Origin: an uncultured Eggerthella sp.
Lineage (GTDB): Bacteria; Actinomycetota; Coriobacteriia; Coriobacteriales; Eggerthellaceae
NCBI GenBank assembly: GCA_902464295.1
Contig: CABQIW010000005.1
Span: 1 to 62,119, forward strand
Length of the DNA stretch: 62,119 bases
Direction of reading: 5' to 3'
The notes below the pieces were generated by a model. That model did not search any database, was not told the DNA's origin, and saw only the letters and a program-made list of their open reading frames with translations. This document shows, one piece after another, positions 44,177 through 52,449 of the stretch; position 1 is the stretch's first letter, and each line of letters starts with the position of its first letter. Made by a program: the position numbers and the translations under genes.

Positions 44177-45154
44177 TCAGCTTTCCAGCGAATTCTGCAG
44201 ATAGTCGTAGCCTTCATTCTCCATCTGTTCGCGAGGCACGAAGCGTAAAGCTGCACCGTTGATGCAATAGCGCTGTCCGCCCAATGCTGCCGGACCATCT
44301 TCGAAGACATGCCCGAGATGGCTATTGCCACGCGCACTGCGAACCTCGGTTCGCGGCATGCCTGCAATCGATTCATCTACCGCCTCCACAATGGATGACT
44401 CGGCGATCGGGCGCGCAAACGCGGGCCAACCACAACCAGAATCGAACTTGTCAGCTGCTGCGAAGAGCGGCTCACCCGTTACCGCATCCACATAGATACC
44501 ATCCTCAAACAGGTGGTCATAGGGATGCGAAAAGGCGCGCTCGGTCGCCCCCTGTTGAGTGACGGCAAACGTGGCAGGATCGAGCATTGTTTCCAGCAAA
44601 GCATCTGCAGGCTTTGAATAGTCCTGCTGCGCGATGGCGAAATCCGCTGCGTGTTCAGAAACGAAATCTGCAGCATCGGCGAGATTGACATGGCAATAAC
44701 CCAAAGGATTAGCGTCCAGGTAGTTCTGATGATACGGTTCGGCCGGATAGAAGCTTCGCAGCGGGCACGCTTCCACACGAACGCGACGGCCTATGCGCCG
44801 CTCGACTTTGCCTAACTCGGATACAACGATTGGCGCGTCTCGTTCGTCTGACCAGTAGATGCCCGTACGATATTGAGTGCCACGGTCATTGCCTTGGCGG
44901 TTCAGCGATGTGGGATCGATTGTGCGCAAGTAAGCTTCCAAAAGAAGTGGCAAAGAAATGACATCTTTATCGTAGATGACACGGACCGCTTCCGCTGCTC
45001 CTGTTTCGCCCGAACAAACCTCTTCGTAGGAAGGCTGAGGCGTACTCGAATTCGCGTATCCCACTTCAGTCTGGATGATACCAGGCAAACGCTTAAGATA
45101 AGCTTCTGTTCCCCAGAAGCATCCTCCAGCCAGCACGATCTCGCCTTTGTTCAC
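44177..45154 (-). CDS. msrAB: MsrA-MsrB fusion methionine sulfoxide reductase
   Basis: Repairs both S- and R-methionine sulfoxide. 325 residues: MsrA domain with GGCFWG (catalytic Cys 12), GYANSSTPQPSYEEVCSG and YHQNYL. MsrB domain after ~residue 195 with GCGWPAF, SHLGHVFEDGP and catalytic Cys in QRYCINGAAL. The two CxxC zinc pairs of many MsrB proteins are not seen. GTG start with AGGAGG 5 bases ahead. No signal peptide, so cytoplasmic. Its upstream spacer is shared with the divergent araC-type gene. Confidence 0.95.
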   Translation of the reverse strand: MNKGEIVLAGGCFWGTEAYLKRLPGIIQTEVGYANSSTPQPSYEEVCSGETGAAEAVRVIYDKDVISLPLLLEAYLRTIDPTSLNRQGNDRGTQYRTGIYWSDERDAPIVVSELGKVERRIGRRVRVEACPLRSFYPAEPYHQNYLDANPLGYCHVNLADAADFVSEHAADFAIAQQDYSKPADALLETMLDPATFAVTQQGATERAFSHPYDHLFEDGIYVDAVTGEPLFAAADKFDSGCGWPAFARPIAESSIVEAVDESIAGMPRTEVRSARGNSHLGHVFEDGPAALGGQRYCINGAALRFVPREQMENEGYDYLQNSLES

Positions 45155-45492
45155 GGTGCCCTCCTTCGCAGAACTCCTCTTCGATCAAGCTTACACGGCA
45201 CGTGGCAAAAAGATCGGCCAGCTGGTTATTGCTACTGAAGCGTTTAGGACGAAACGAAAAAGCTCCAATTCCGAAAAACACCATTGATGCATGAGCTTAT
45301 GCCGAAGCCTTCGGACGACCAGCCTTTGGCGTAGAGAGCTTCCGGGCATTGATAGATTCAAGAGAGCAGCATCTCACGTTTTTCTGAAATGCGCGCCTTA
45401 GATATGAATCGCCTGTTATTTCCCAGGTGCAATTTCATTCAAGAACAACAGCGAACAGAAAGCTATCCTGTTCTTGAAAGGAAAGGCCTTAC
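45155..45492. other. Divergent spacer between msrAB and the AraC-type gene
   Basis: 338 bp with no supported gene. It contains small hairpins (CCGAAGCCTTCGG) and one minus-strand stop-to-stop frame of ~45 codons without a start codon, ending at a TAA near 45300. Promoters for both divergent genes must lie here, but none stands out. Confidence 0.4.
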
Positions 45493-46320
45493 ATGAATGA
45501 ATCTTGCGCCGTCACGCCCCTCCCACTTTTCAAGGGAGAGCGCAGAACATACTGTGGCATCTTGCAGCCATTCGCGGATCACGCTCATAACTATTACGTC
45601 TTCGGCATCGTTCGTGAAGGTGAGCGTGAGCTTGTCCTCAACGGAGAGCTCCTGCGCATAAAGAAGGGCGACATTCTTGTGTTCAACCCCGGCGATGCGC
45701 ATGGCTGCACCCAGGCTAGCGAAAGCCCTTTTGCCTATGACAGCTTCACGGTTGCGACAGAAACCCTTGATGACGGGCGGTTTTGCTTCCCAAGCAATAC
45801 CGACGACCTACCACGCGAACAGCTTAAAGAGGACAACGGGGACGTAGCTTGTTGTCCACGCGAACAACTTGAAGAAGTATTCTCTCTGCTCGACAGGCAC
45901 CGAGAAGAGGAGGCCTTAGAGGCGTTTGTAGCTTTCGAGCAGACGCTTGTCACAAAGCCCGACGCGAACCTACCGAACCCTAAGCACGAGGAAGCAGCAG
46001 TGCGCCTTTATGCGCATATGCTCGGGCATCTTGCAAAGAGGGTCTGCGTGGAGGCGTTCGCGGAGAACGAAGGCATCTCTACCTATGCGCTCATTCGCGC
46101 CTATAGGCGCATGTTCTCCCTCACGCCAGTTCAACATCAGCTGGCGCTCCGCGTAGATGCGGCATGCGAACTTCTGGCTAATGGCGCACATGCATCAGAT
46201 GCGGCAGCCGAACTCGGGTTTTCAGATCAGGCACACCTAACGCGCGAGTTCAAGAAACGTATCGGATGCACACCTGGTTTCTATGCCGCGATGCGCAAGA
46301 CGAGCGAAGGGCAAGAATGA
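45493..46320 (+). CDS. AraC family regulator carrying an in-frame palindromic-repeat insertion
   Basis: 275 residues. N-terminal cupin sensor (HAHNYYVFGIVREGERELVLNGE and FNPGDAHGC) and C-terminal double HTH (FAENEGISTYALIRAYRRMF, then DAAAELGFSDQAHLTREFKK, ending GCTPGFY). Between the two domains, residues ~107-128 read PREQLKEDNGDVACC then PREQLEE: a 15-residue insertion made by a palindromic repeat and a duplicated flank. The frame is kept, and the linker position suggests that the protein still works. AAAGGAAAGG precedes the ATG. Overlaps the exporter gene by 4 bases, so it likely controls that gene. Confidence 0.9.
   Translation: MNESCAVTPLPLFKGERRTYCGILQPFADHAHNYYVFGIVREGERELVLNGELLRIKKGDILVFNPGDAHGCTQASESPFAYDSFTVATETLDDGRFCFPSNTDDLPREQLKEDNGDVACCPREQLEEVFSLLDRHREEEALEAFVAFEQTLVTKPDANLPNPKHEEAAVRLYAHMLGHLAKRVCVEAFAENEGISTYALIRAYRRMFSLTPVQHQLALRVDAACELLANGAHASDAAAELGFSDQAHLTREFKKRIGCTPGFYAAMRKTSEGQE
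45811..45875. repeat. Family 1 palindrome inserted in a coding region, with 20-bp flanking duplication
   Basis: The 27-bp palindrome (GGACAAC ... GTTGTCC, 45831-45857) is identical to the copy at 49877. It is flanked by CCACGCGAACA-type 20-bp copies at 45811-45830 and 45856-45875, with two differences. The unit adds 45 bp, exactly 15 codons. Confidence 0.9.
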
Positions 46321-47243
46321 AATACCATCTTGTTGCGCTCTTCACCATCTTCGTATGGGGCTTCACCTTCGTCTCCACCAAGGTGCTCTTGGTGGACATA
46401 TCCCCCTTATGGATCTTGCTTTTACGTTTTGCCCTCGGCCTTTGCATTCTTTGCGTCATGCGTCCCCACATCTTGAGGCTTAAAGAGCGAACGGATGAAG
46501 CGCTCTTCGCTACTGCCGGAGCAACGGGTATCGCTGCATATTACCTGCTGGAAAATGTTGCGCTCGTATTCACCACCGCGACTGCAGTTGGTGTGATCGT
46601 AGCGGCATCTCCGCTGTTCACGGCCCTAATCTCCGCTTCCCTTGGCGATCGTTCTTCCATCAATATCCGCTTCTTCTGCGGTTTTGCGCTCGCAATGGCG
46701 GGGCTTATCGTTGTTGGCGCTGGCACGATGGGCGAAAGCGATCTCGTGAACTTCACCAGTTTCGATCTTTTTGGCGACATGCTTGCGTTGACCGCGGCCC
46801 TTGTGTGGGCGGTCTATTCCACGCTGGTCGCTCGCATCGCGCAGAAAGGCTACGAAACGATCGCGGCCACGAAGCGCACATTCGTCTGGGGCGTTGCATT
46901 CATCTTGATTACCACGCTCATCTTCGACCCACATGCACCGCAGCCATCTGCTCTTCTTGACGGGCAGAACATGCTCAATCTGCTCTTTCTGAGTGCGGTG
47001 GCATCGGCAGCATGCTTTGTCACATGGGGCGTTGCTGTGAAGCATCTGGGGGCGACCACAACGACCACCTACATCTATCTCGTTCCCGCCATCACGGCGA
47101 CTGCTTCCATTCTTATTCTAGGAGAACCGCTGAACGCGCCTATAATCCTAGGCTTGGCTATGACGATCGCCGGCCTTTTGTTGTCTCAAAAACGAAGCAC
47201 GAACAAAAGGACGCAAGTTGCAAGACCGATAGATCGGTTTTAG
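46317..47243 (+). CDS. EamA family (DMT superfamily) transporter
   Basis: 308 residues with ten hydrophobic helices in two EamA repeats (FVWGFTFVSTKVLL, GLIVVGAGTMG; then LTAALVWAVYSTLVAR and PAITATASILILGEPL). Such proteins usually export amino acids or other metabolites. Its ATG lies in the stop of the AraC-type gene (ATGA), so it is translationally coupled to its probable regulator. The longer frame starting inside araC is rejected. The substrate is unknown. Confidence 0.9.
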   Translation: MKYHLVALFTIFVWGFTFVSTKVLLVDISPLWILLLRFALGLCILCVMRPHILRLKERTDEALFATAGATGIAAYYLLENVALVFTTATAVGVIVAASPLFTALISASLGDRSSINIRFFCGFALAMAGLIVVGAGTMGESDLVNFTSFDLFGDMLALTAALVWAVYSTLVARIAQKGYETIAATKRTFVWGVAFILITTLIFDPHAPQPSALLDGQNMLNLLFLSAVASAACFVTWGVAVKHLGATTTTTYIYLVPAITATASILILGEPLNAPIILGLAMTIAGLLLSQKRSTNKRTQVARPIDRF

Positions 47244-47290
47244 GATGGTGCAAATGAGTCTGTTCGGACGCTATTGGCGAAAGGGGCGGC

Positions 47291-47986
47291 ATGCACGTTA
47301 TTCCCAGTTCAGCACAGGCTGCCTACGACCAGGCATCATCACCTTGCAAGCTGACCGCACCTCGCATAGCCGTCTCTCTCGATGATATGCCCTTGAGCGT
47401 TCTCTGCGATCCCGACCGCGGAACGCTCGAAGCCGTCGAATTCTGCGGGCTCCATATTGTAGAAACGAGCTTCGTCGAGCTTGAGGTTTCTAGCGGCCGC
47501 TTCTCCAACTGCCAGTTCCTTAGCTGCGACTTCACTGGTGCACTTTTCGTTGACATCGCCTTTGAGGGTTGCGACTTCTCCAACAGCATATTCGACAGCG
47601 CTGCGTTCACACGCTGCACGTTCAACGATTGCAAGTTCGCCGACGCCTCCTTCACCGAAGCGCTTTGGGAACAGGTGGCTGCAAAGGATTGCACGTTCGC
47701 CTACGGCGCATTCAATCGAAGTCTTTGGAAAATCGTTCGGGCTCACACTTGCGATTTCTCATCAGCGGATATGACCGAAATGGAGCTGCACGGCATCTCG
47801 CTCGCGGACGACCGCTTTGTTGGAACGAGCTTCTTCCGCACGAAGCTCGTCGGTCTCGATTTCACATCATGCCAGCTCGAAGGCATTGCCATATCGGATG
47901 CCATGACCGAAGTATACGGCGCGAAGCTCGGGCTCTACCAAGCTGCGGCTCTGGCTCGACGCCTTGGTGTCATCATTGAGGAATAG
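47291..47986 (+). CDS. Pentapeptide-repeat protein
   Basis: 231 residues. Residues ~50-200 follow the A(D/N)LXX spacing in degenerate form, rich in C/S-x-F steps: CDFTGALFVDIAFEGCDFS, then FTRCTFNDCKFADASF, and LVGLDFTSCQLEGI. This predicts a right-handed four-sided helix. Relatives include Qnr/MfpA-type DNA-gyrase protectors, but most have no known function and nothing here favours one. AAAGGGG is 4 bases before the ATG, 47 bp after the exporter gene. Confidence 0.85.
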   Translation: MHVIPSSAQAAYDQASSPCKLTAPRIAVSLDDMPLSVLCDPDRGTLEAVEFCGLHIVETSFVELEVSSGRFSNCQFLSCDFTGALFVDIAFEGCDFSNSIFDSAAFTRCTFNDCKFADASFTEALWEQVAAKDCTFAYGAFNRSLWKIVRAHTCDFSSADMTEMELHGISLADDRFVGTSFFRTKLVGLDFTSCQLEGIAISDAMTEVYGAKLGLYQAAALARRLGVIIEE

Positions 47987-48086
47987 CCAAAGCCAAGAAG
48001 CCGGACTGATAATCAAGGGCGAAGAAGAGCTGGGATTATGACGATTCGTCTTTATCGCAAACTAGCAAGAAAGAAAGGATGCACCC

Positions 48087-48761
48087 GTGGATATTGATAC
48101 TTGGATGAATGACCTTATCGACCAATTAAAAACCGAGTTCAAAGAGAGACTCGCGCTTGTTGGACTGCAAGGGAGCAGGGCTCGGGGCGAACAACGTGAA
48201 GATAGCGACATCGATGTCGTGGTCGTCGTAGAAGATCTAGATGCCGATGACCTCGCCTTGTATCGCAGCGTCATTCAACAGATGGCGCATGCCGAGCTTG
48301 CTTGCGGATTCATCGGATCGCCTGACGTACTTGCAGCTTGGCCACGACATGACGTGTTCAACCTGGTGAACGATACTAACATCAGATACGGCTCATTCGA
48401 CTTCACGGACACAGAGTTCACCGCCGAAGAAGCGAAACTTGCAGCTGATGCATGCGCGTCCGAGATCTACCATGCGCTTTGCCATACAGCGGTATTCGAG
48501 CCGGATATGCTTCCAACCCTATTGCAAGGTTGCTTGAAATCAGTGTTCTTCGGAATCCGTGCAAAGCATTTTGCCCAGACAGGCGAGTTCGTGAACAGCC
48601 GCGCACAGCTACTGAACCTAGCAAACGACGACGAAAAGAAGCTCTTGCAAGCCTACAACGGAGACGCACAGATGGACGACCAAGAGCTTGCAAACAGACT
48701 ACTTCGATGGTCCAACAACGAATTAGCAGGAAGGGATATTCATGACCGTAGAAAGAGCTAA
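48087..48761 (+). CDS. Nucleotidyltransferase-domain protein (aminoglycoside adenylyltransferase-like fold)
   Basis: 224 residues. The N-terminal polymerase-beta fold shows LQGSRARGEQREDSDIDVVV, the GSxxRG...DxD catalytic motif, followed by a helical C-terminal part (EEAKLAADACASEIYHAL). Relatives adenylylate small molecules, including aminoglycosides, but this sequence lacks enough features to assign resistance. GTG start with AAAGGA 7 bases ahead. Overlaps the YbaK gene by 20 bp. Confidence 0.8.
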   Translation: MDIDTWMNDLIDQLKTEFKERLALVGLQGSRARGEQREDSDIDVVVVVEDLDADDLALYRSVIQQMAHAELACGFIGSPDVLAAWPRHDVFNLVNDTNIRYGSFDFTDTEFTAEEAKLAADACASEIYHALCHTAVFEPDMLPTLLQGCLKSVFFGIRAKHFAQTGEFVNSRAQLLNLANDDEKKLLQAYNGDAQMDDQELANRLLRWSNNELAGRDIHDRRKS

Positions 48762-49218
48762 AGAGCATCTGAGCAAATATGGACGTGATCGCGATGTGCT
48801 GGAATTCGACGTTTCGAGTGCCACCGTCGAGCTGGCGGCAAAGGCGGTCGGATGTGCGCCTGAGCGCATCGCAAAGACGTTGTCGTTCATGGTTGACGAT
48901 GGTGTTGCGCTCGTTGTCTGCGCAGGAGATGCACGCGTCGCAAACCCCAAGTTTAAGGAAGCGTTTCACTGCAAGGCCAAAATGGTAGATCCGGAAAAGG
49001 CAGAAGAGCTTATAGGCCATGCTGTTGGAGGCGTGTGCCCTTTCGGCGTGAATGACGGCTGCAAAATCTATTTGGACGAATCGCTTCGCCGCTTCGAAAC
49101 GGTGTTTCCCGCATGCGGCAGTTCGAACAGCGCAATTGAGCTTACGCCTGATGAACTAGAGGAACTAACGCCTGGAAGCATTTGGGTTGATGTATGCAAA
49201 TTGCCCGAGACGGACTAG
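48742..49218 (+). CDS. YbaK/EbsC-type aminoacyl-tRNA deacylase
   Basis: 158 residues matching the INS/YbaK fold: SSATVELAAKAVGCAPERIAKTL with the conserved Lys, GDARVANPKFKEAF, and VGGVCPFGV before LDESLRRFETVFPACGSSNSAIEL. These enzymes clear mischarged tRNAs, usually Cys-tRNA(Pro). It overlaps the nucleotidyltransferase gene, so both come from one message; a functional link is not obvious. Confidence 0.88.
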   Translation: MTVERAKEHLSKYGRDRDVLEFDVSSATVELAAKAVGCAPERIAKTLSFMVDDGVALVVCAGDARVANPKFKEAFHCKAKMVDPEKAEELIGHAVGGVCPFGVNDGCKIYLDESLRRFETVFPACGSSNSAIELTPDELEELTPGSIWVDVCKLPETD

Positions 49219-49233
49219 CAGCCATTTCGTCTT

Positions 49234-49821
49234 TTAATGAGCGCCTGTTTTCGGTCGCTTCGACCGCACGAATAGAACGATCGAGCTAACGACATCAGCA
49301 ACGAAGAATAACGAAAGAACAATATAGAGCGCACATTCTCCTGAAGTGATGGTCGTGGATCGTTTCGCTTTAACTGCGGTGGCTATCGTCCAAATACTGC
49401 CAGACATCACGGCAAGCCAACCGAGTATGGCAAGCCCAAATCCAATGACCCACATAAATCCAACGAGTATAGGATGAAAGCCTCCTATGATGCACAAGAC
49501 TTCGATTATGCCACCCAAGATGAAGAATGGGATGAGCCCCAGTTTATAGGTGAGCATGATGGCTCGAGCGACAGACAATGCGTCAGAATCTTTTCGGACG
49601 GCGACAATGATTCCGAGGATCAGATTGACTATCTGCAGGAGCGGAACGATCGTGAGCGAAGTATTGATAGCCGCATCAAGGATCGAATCGCTCGCTGTTT
49701 CCGCTGAGCCTCCTATACCCAACAGCAAGAGAGGAACATAACATGCGACGATGGTGGCAATGGCAATGATCCACGAAGAAACACGAAGTCCTGTTGGCAT
49801 CGGTCTATGGCTTTGTTCCAT
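49234..49821 (-). CDS. Multi-pass membrane protein of unknown function
   Basis: About 195 residues with five to six hydrophobic helices (SSWIIAIATIVACYVPLLLL, LTIVPLLQIVNLILGIIVAV, FFILGGIIEVLCIIGG, and more). No family recognised. The ATG at 49821 has AAAAGGA 7 bases ahead and is preferred to a TTG upstream. It is convergent with ybaK and divergent from the CoA-transferase gene, with a palindromic repeat in the spacer. Confidence 0.75.
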   Translation of the reverse strand: MEQSHRPMPTGLRVSSWIIAIATIVACYVPLLLLGIGGSAETASDSILDAAINTSLTIVPLLQIVNLILGIIVAVRKDSDALSVARAIMLTYKLGLIPFFILGGIIEVLCIIGGFHPILVGFMWVIGFGLAILGWLAVMSGSIWTIATAVKAKRSTTITSGECALYIVLSLFFVADVVSSIVLFVRSKRPKTGAH

Positions 49822-49876
49822 TGATGCATCCTTTTCCGAATCAGCTTGCGCCTGCAATCATATCAAATAGAAAACA

Positions 49877-49903
49877 GGACAACGGGGACGTAGCTTGTTG
49901 TCC
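49877..49903. repeat. Family 1 palindromic repeat
   Basis: GGACAAC ... GTTGTCC with the CGGGGACGTAGCTT centre, identical over 27 bp to the copy inside the AraC-type gene. It lies in the spacer upstream of the CoA-transferase gene. Confidence 0.9.
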
Positions 49904-49986
49904 TTATCAGAAGTATCGAAGGGAAGAACGGGTCGAGAGGATATAATCGAATAATCACGTGTTGCAAGCAAGGAAGGAATGGCCCA

Positions 49987-51309
49987 ATGACCGATTGGAA
50001 AGAGCTCTACCAACAAAAACTCATTCCCGTGGAAGATATCGCGAAGGTCATTCCGCCGCACAGCCACTGTTCGCTTTCCGATGGCGCAGCCGATCCGCGT
50101 GCGATCACGCGTGAAATTGAGAAGCGCTACGCGGAATTCACCGACGTTTCCTTCATGCAGGGCCCTCCGGGCGAGCGCATCGAGATGTTCGACCCCCGCA
50201 TGGAAGGCCACATCCGCTATGAGCCATTCGTTGGCCCCGTTGGACAGTACAAGGATTATTGGCAAGGCATACATGCGGGCATCTCGGATTATCTGCCATC
50301 ATATTTTTCCAGCATCGAACGCCTGATCCGCGACGGCCACTACCCTATCGATGTTGCGATTCTCTCGCTCTCCGAACCCAACGAGCAGGGCTATTGCACA
50401 ATGGGTGTTTCTTGCAGCTACCAGCGCACAGCAATGCGCTCGGCGAAGATCGTGATCGGGCAGATCAACAAACAGATGCCACGCATATTCGGAGAAACGA
50501 GCGTCCATGTAAGCGAGCTTGACTATATCATCGAAGTGGACGAGCCACTGCCCGTCATCCCGAATTCGAGCATCGGTGACGCCGAACGCCAGATCGGCGA
50601 ATACTGCGCCTCGCTCATCGAAGATGGTGCGACCATTCAGGCAGGCATCGGCAAGTTGCCGAACGCGGTTCTCGATGCGCTGAGCACCAAAAAGAACCTG
50701 GGCGTTCACAGCGAATTGTTCACCTCGAAGATGATGGATCTCGCTGAAGCAGGCGTGATCACTGCCGCTAAGAAGACGCTGCATAACGGCATCAACATTG
50801 CTACTGTTCTTGAGGGAACCAAGGAGCTCTACGATTGGGCTGATGACAATCCCTTCGTGCAGCTCTACCCCGTCGAATACGTGAACAATCCGGCGGTCAT
50901 CGCGAAGAACGAGAATCTTATTTCCATCAATTCTTGCATCGAGGTCGACCTGTTCGGACAGGTTGCTGCTGAATCGTTTGGCCACAAACAAGCAACGGGT
51001 GCAGGTGGACAGGTTGATTTCGTACGAGGCGCCACCATGAGCAAGGGTGGCAAATCGATCATTGTGATCAACTCGACCGCAGCAGGCGGAAGCGTCTCGA
51101 AGATCAGCCTCTTCCTTGCGCCAGGCAGCATCGTGACCACCCCACGCAACGAGACCCAGTTCATCGTGACCGAATACGGCATCGCAGATTTGCGCGGCAA
51201 GACCAACCAAGAGCGAGCAAAAGCGCTCATCGGCATCGCGCATCCCGATTTTCGCGGCGAATTGCGCGATGAATTCATGCGCTACTTCGGCTTCGACCCC
51301 CTGCGTTAA
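49987..51309 (+). CDS. Acetyl-CoA hydrolase/transferase family CoA-transferase
   Basis: 440 residues of the family I type that includes 4-hydroxybutyrate and butyryl-CoA:acetate CoA-transferases. Visible are SDGAADPRAITREI, a glycine-rich GATIQAGIGKLPNAVL, GVHSELFTSKMMD (probable catalytic Glu) and GAGGQVDFVRGA. It moves CoA from an acyl-CoA to acetate or a similar acid during fermentation. The exact substrate is not readable. AAGGAAGGAA precedes the ATG. A nitroreductase gene follows 11 bp later. Confidence 0.92.
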   Translation: MTDWKELYQQKLIPVEDIAKVIPPHSHCSLSDGAADPRAITREIEKRYAEFTDVSFMQGPPGERIEMFDPRMEGHIRYEPFVGPVGQYKDYWQGIHAGISDYLPSYFSSIERLIRDGHYPIDVAILSLSEPNEQGYCTMGVSCSYQRTAMRSAKIVIGQINKQMPRIFGETSVHVSELDYIIEVDEPLPVIPNSSIGDAERQIGEYCASLIEDGATIQAGIGKLPNAVLDALSTKKNLGVHSELFTSKMMDLAEAGVITAAKKTLHNGINIATVLEGTKELYDWADDNPFVQLYPVEYVNNPAVIAKNENLISINSCIEVDLFGQVAAESFGHKQATGAGGQVDFVRGATMSKGGKSIIVINSTAAGGSVSKISLFLAPGSIVTTPRNETQFIVTEYGIADLRGKTNQERAKALIGIAHPDFRGELRDEFMRYFGFDPLR

Positions 51310-51320
51310 AGGAGAATATC

Positions 51321-51896
51321 GTGGAACTCACCAAAGCGATCAAGGAGCGTCGAAGCATTCGCCGTTACAAGAGCGATCCCGTGCCGCACGAGATCATCCA
51401 AGAGATCCTGGAAGATGCAGTCTGGGCACCTTCTGCACAGAATTTGCAGCCTTGGTACTTCCTTGCACTCACCGATCCGAACGATCTGCGCGAACTTTTC
51501 GATATGATGGGCACCTCGGTGTATTCACATCGCAAACGCCTCGAAGATCGCTTCAAGAACAACCCTGAAGTGGTTGAAGAAACACTCGAATTCCTGCAGG
51601 AGATGGGCGGCGCTCCCTGTTTGATCCTGACATTCCTTCTGAAGCCAACCTATAGCGAAGGCATGATTCCCAGCTGTGTTGAATCGGTTGCGGCAGCTAT
51701 GAACAACATCTGCTTACTTGCATATGAAAAGGGTCTGGGAACCTGCTGGGTTGAAGAAGTGGTACGCGAACGAGAACGCATCGAAGCGCGTTTTGCACCT
51801 GATAAGGGACCATTGCTCGGCGCTGTGGTGCTTGGCTATCCTGATACCGATCCACGTCCGATCAAACGCAAGGAAGGCCGCATCGAGATACGCTAG
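51321..51896 (+). CDS. Nitroreductase family FMN oxidoreductase
   Basis: 191 residues with the family opening AIKERRSIRRYKSDPVPHEI, then WAPSAQNLQPWYF (FMN phosphate binding) and AAAMNNICLLAYEKGLGTCWV, ending LGYPDTDPRPIKRK. Likely a dimeric NAD(P)H-dependent flavoprotein; the physiological acceptor is unknown. GTG start with AAAGGAG 6 bases ahead. Co-transcribed with the CoA-transferase gene. Confidence 0.92.
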   Translation: MELTKAIKERRSIRRYKSDPVPHEIIQEILEDAVWAPSAQNLQPWYFLALTDPNDLRELFDMMGTSVYSHRKRLEDRFKNNPEVVEETLEFLQEMGGAPCLILTFLLKPTYSEGMIPSCVESVAAAMNNICLLAYEKGLGTCWVEEVVRERERIEARFAPDKGPLLGAVVLGYPDTDPRPIKRKEGRIEIR

Positions 51897-51955
51897 ACGC
51901 GATTTCCTTCTCGCGCCATCTCGAACCTTTTCGTCCTAAATCACCAAGGAGACCC

Positions 51956-52162
51956 ATGAGCAAGTACGATTCTTTATGGAAGCACATTCAGCGAAGCGGA
52001 AAAGACAGCCTCGATCTTACCTTCGACGAAATTGCTGCCATCGCAGGCTTACCCATCGACCATTCGTTCTTGAACTATAAGAAAGAGCTGCTCGATTATG
52101 GCTACGAGGTAGGAAAGATCTCCCTTAGGAACAAGACAGTTCATTTCAAAAAGCTTAAGTGA
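51956..52162 (+). CDS. Small conserved protein of unknown function
   Basis: 68 residues: SKYDSLWKHIQRSGKDSLDL, then FDEIAAIAGLPIDHSFLNYK and LLDYGYEVGKISLRNKTVHF. This pattern recurs in many bacteria as a short stand-alone protein without a known role. AAGGAG is 4 bases before the ATG. Third gene after the CoA-transferase and nitroreductase, 59 bp downstream. Confidence 0.75.
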   Translation: MSKYDSLWKHIQRSGKDSLDLTFDEIAAIAGLPIDHSFLNYKKELLDYGYEVGKISLRNKTVHFKKLK

Positions 52163-52230
52163 CAAACTACCTGTTCGTTCGACTCCTTCCTGCATCAGCA
52201 AGGAGGGCTGCTTAGTGCGTCCTCGACAAC

Positions 52231-52393
52231 TTCTATTTTGTCCAATTTATAGGACAGCCACAGAGAGTAAGATGCGTAGTCTATTACTTGTAACAGCAAG
52301 GCCACCAAAATAGAAATTCAGAGACAGGAGCTTGTTTCACCTCTTAAGAGCATTGGATTGGAGCCCAATGAAACAAGTTCCCGCCCCTGAATT
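52231..52393. repeat. Structured element with two nested inverted repeats
   Basis: Outer arms: TTCTATTTTG (52231-52240) with CAAAATAGAA (52306-52315). Inner arms: 25 bp, 52315-52339 with 52369-52393, sharing AATTCAG and CTTGTTTCA. On the minus strand these pair over 25 positions with three G-U pairs and one mismatch, so an RNA read from that strand, downstream of uspA, would fold strongly. TGTCC/GGACA also pair near 52240-52256. It fills the gap between convergent genes. Confidence 0.75.
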
Positions 52394-52449
52394 CTATGCA
52401 AAATCCAGTTACTTTTTAGAACCATTCGATTCTATTAAAGCCTAAAGAC

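Noticed and set aside
48087..48761. Aminoglycoside resistance gene
   Set aside because: The nucleotidyltransferase fold is clear, but the sequence lacks features that would tie it to a drug substrate.
38664..49903. CRISPR array
   Set aside because: The repeats are kilobases apart, in both orientations and without spacer units of regular length.
50299..51243. 314-codon minus-strand frame opposite the CoA-transferase gene
   Set aside because: Antisense shadow of a strongly supported gene.
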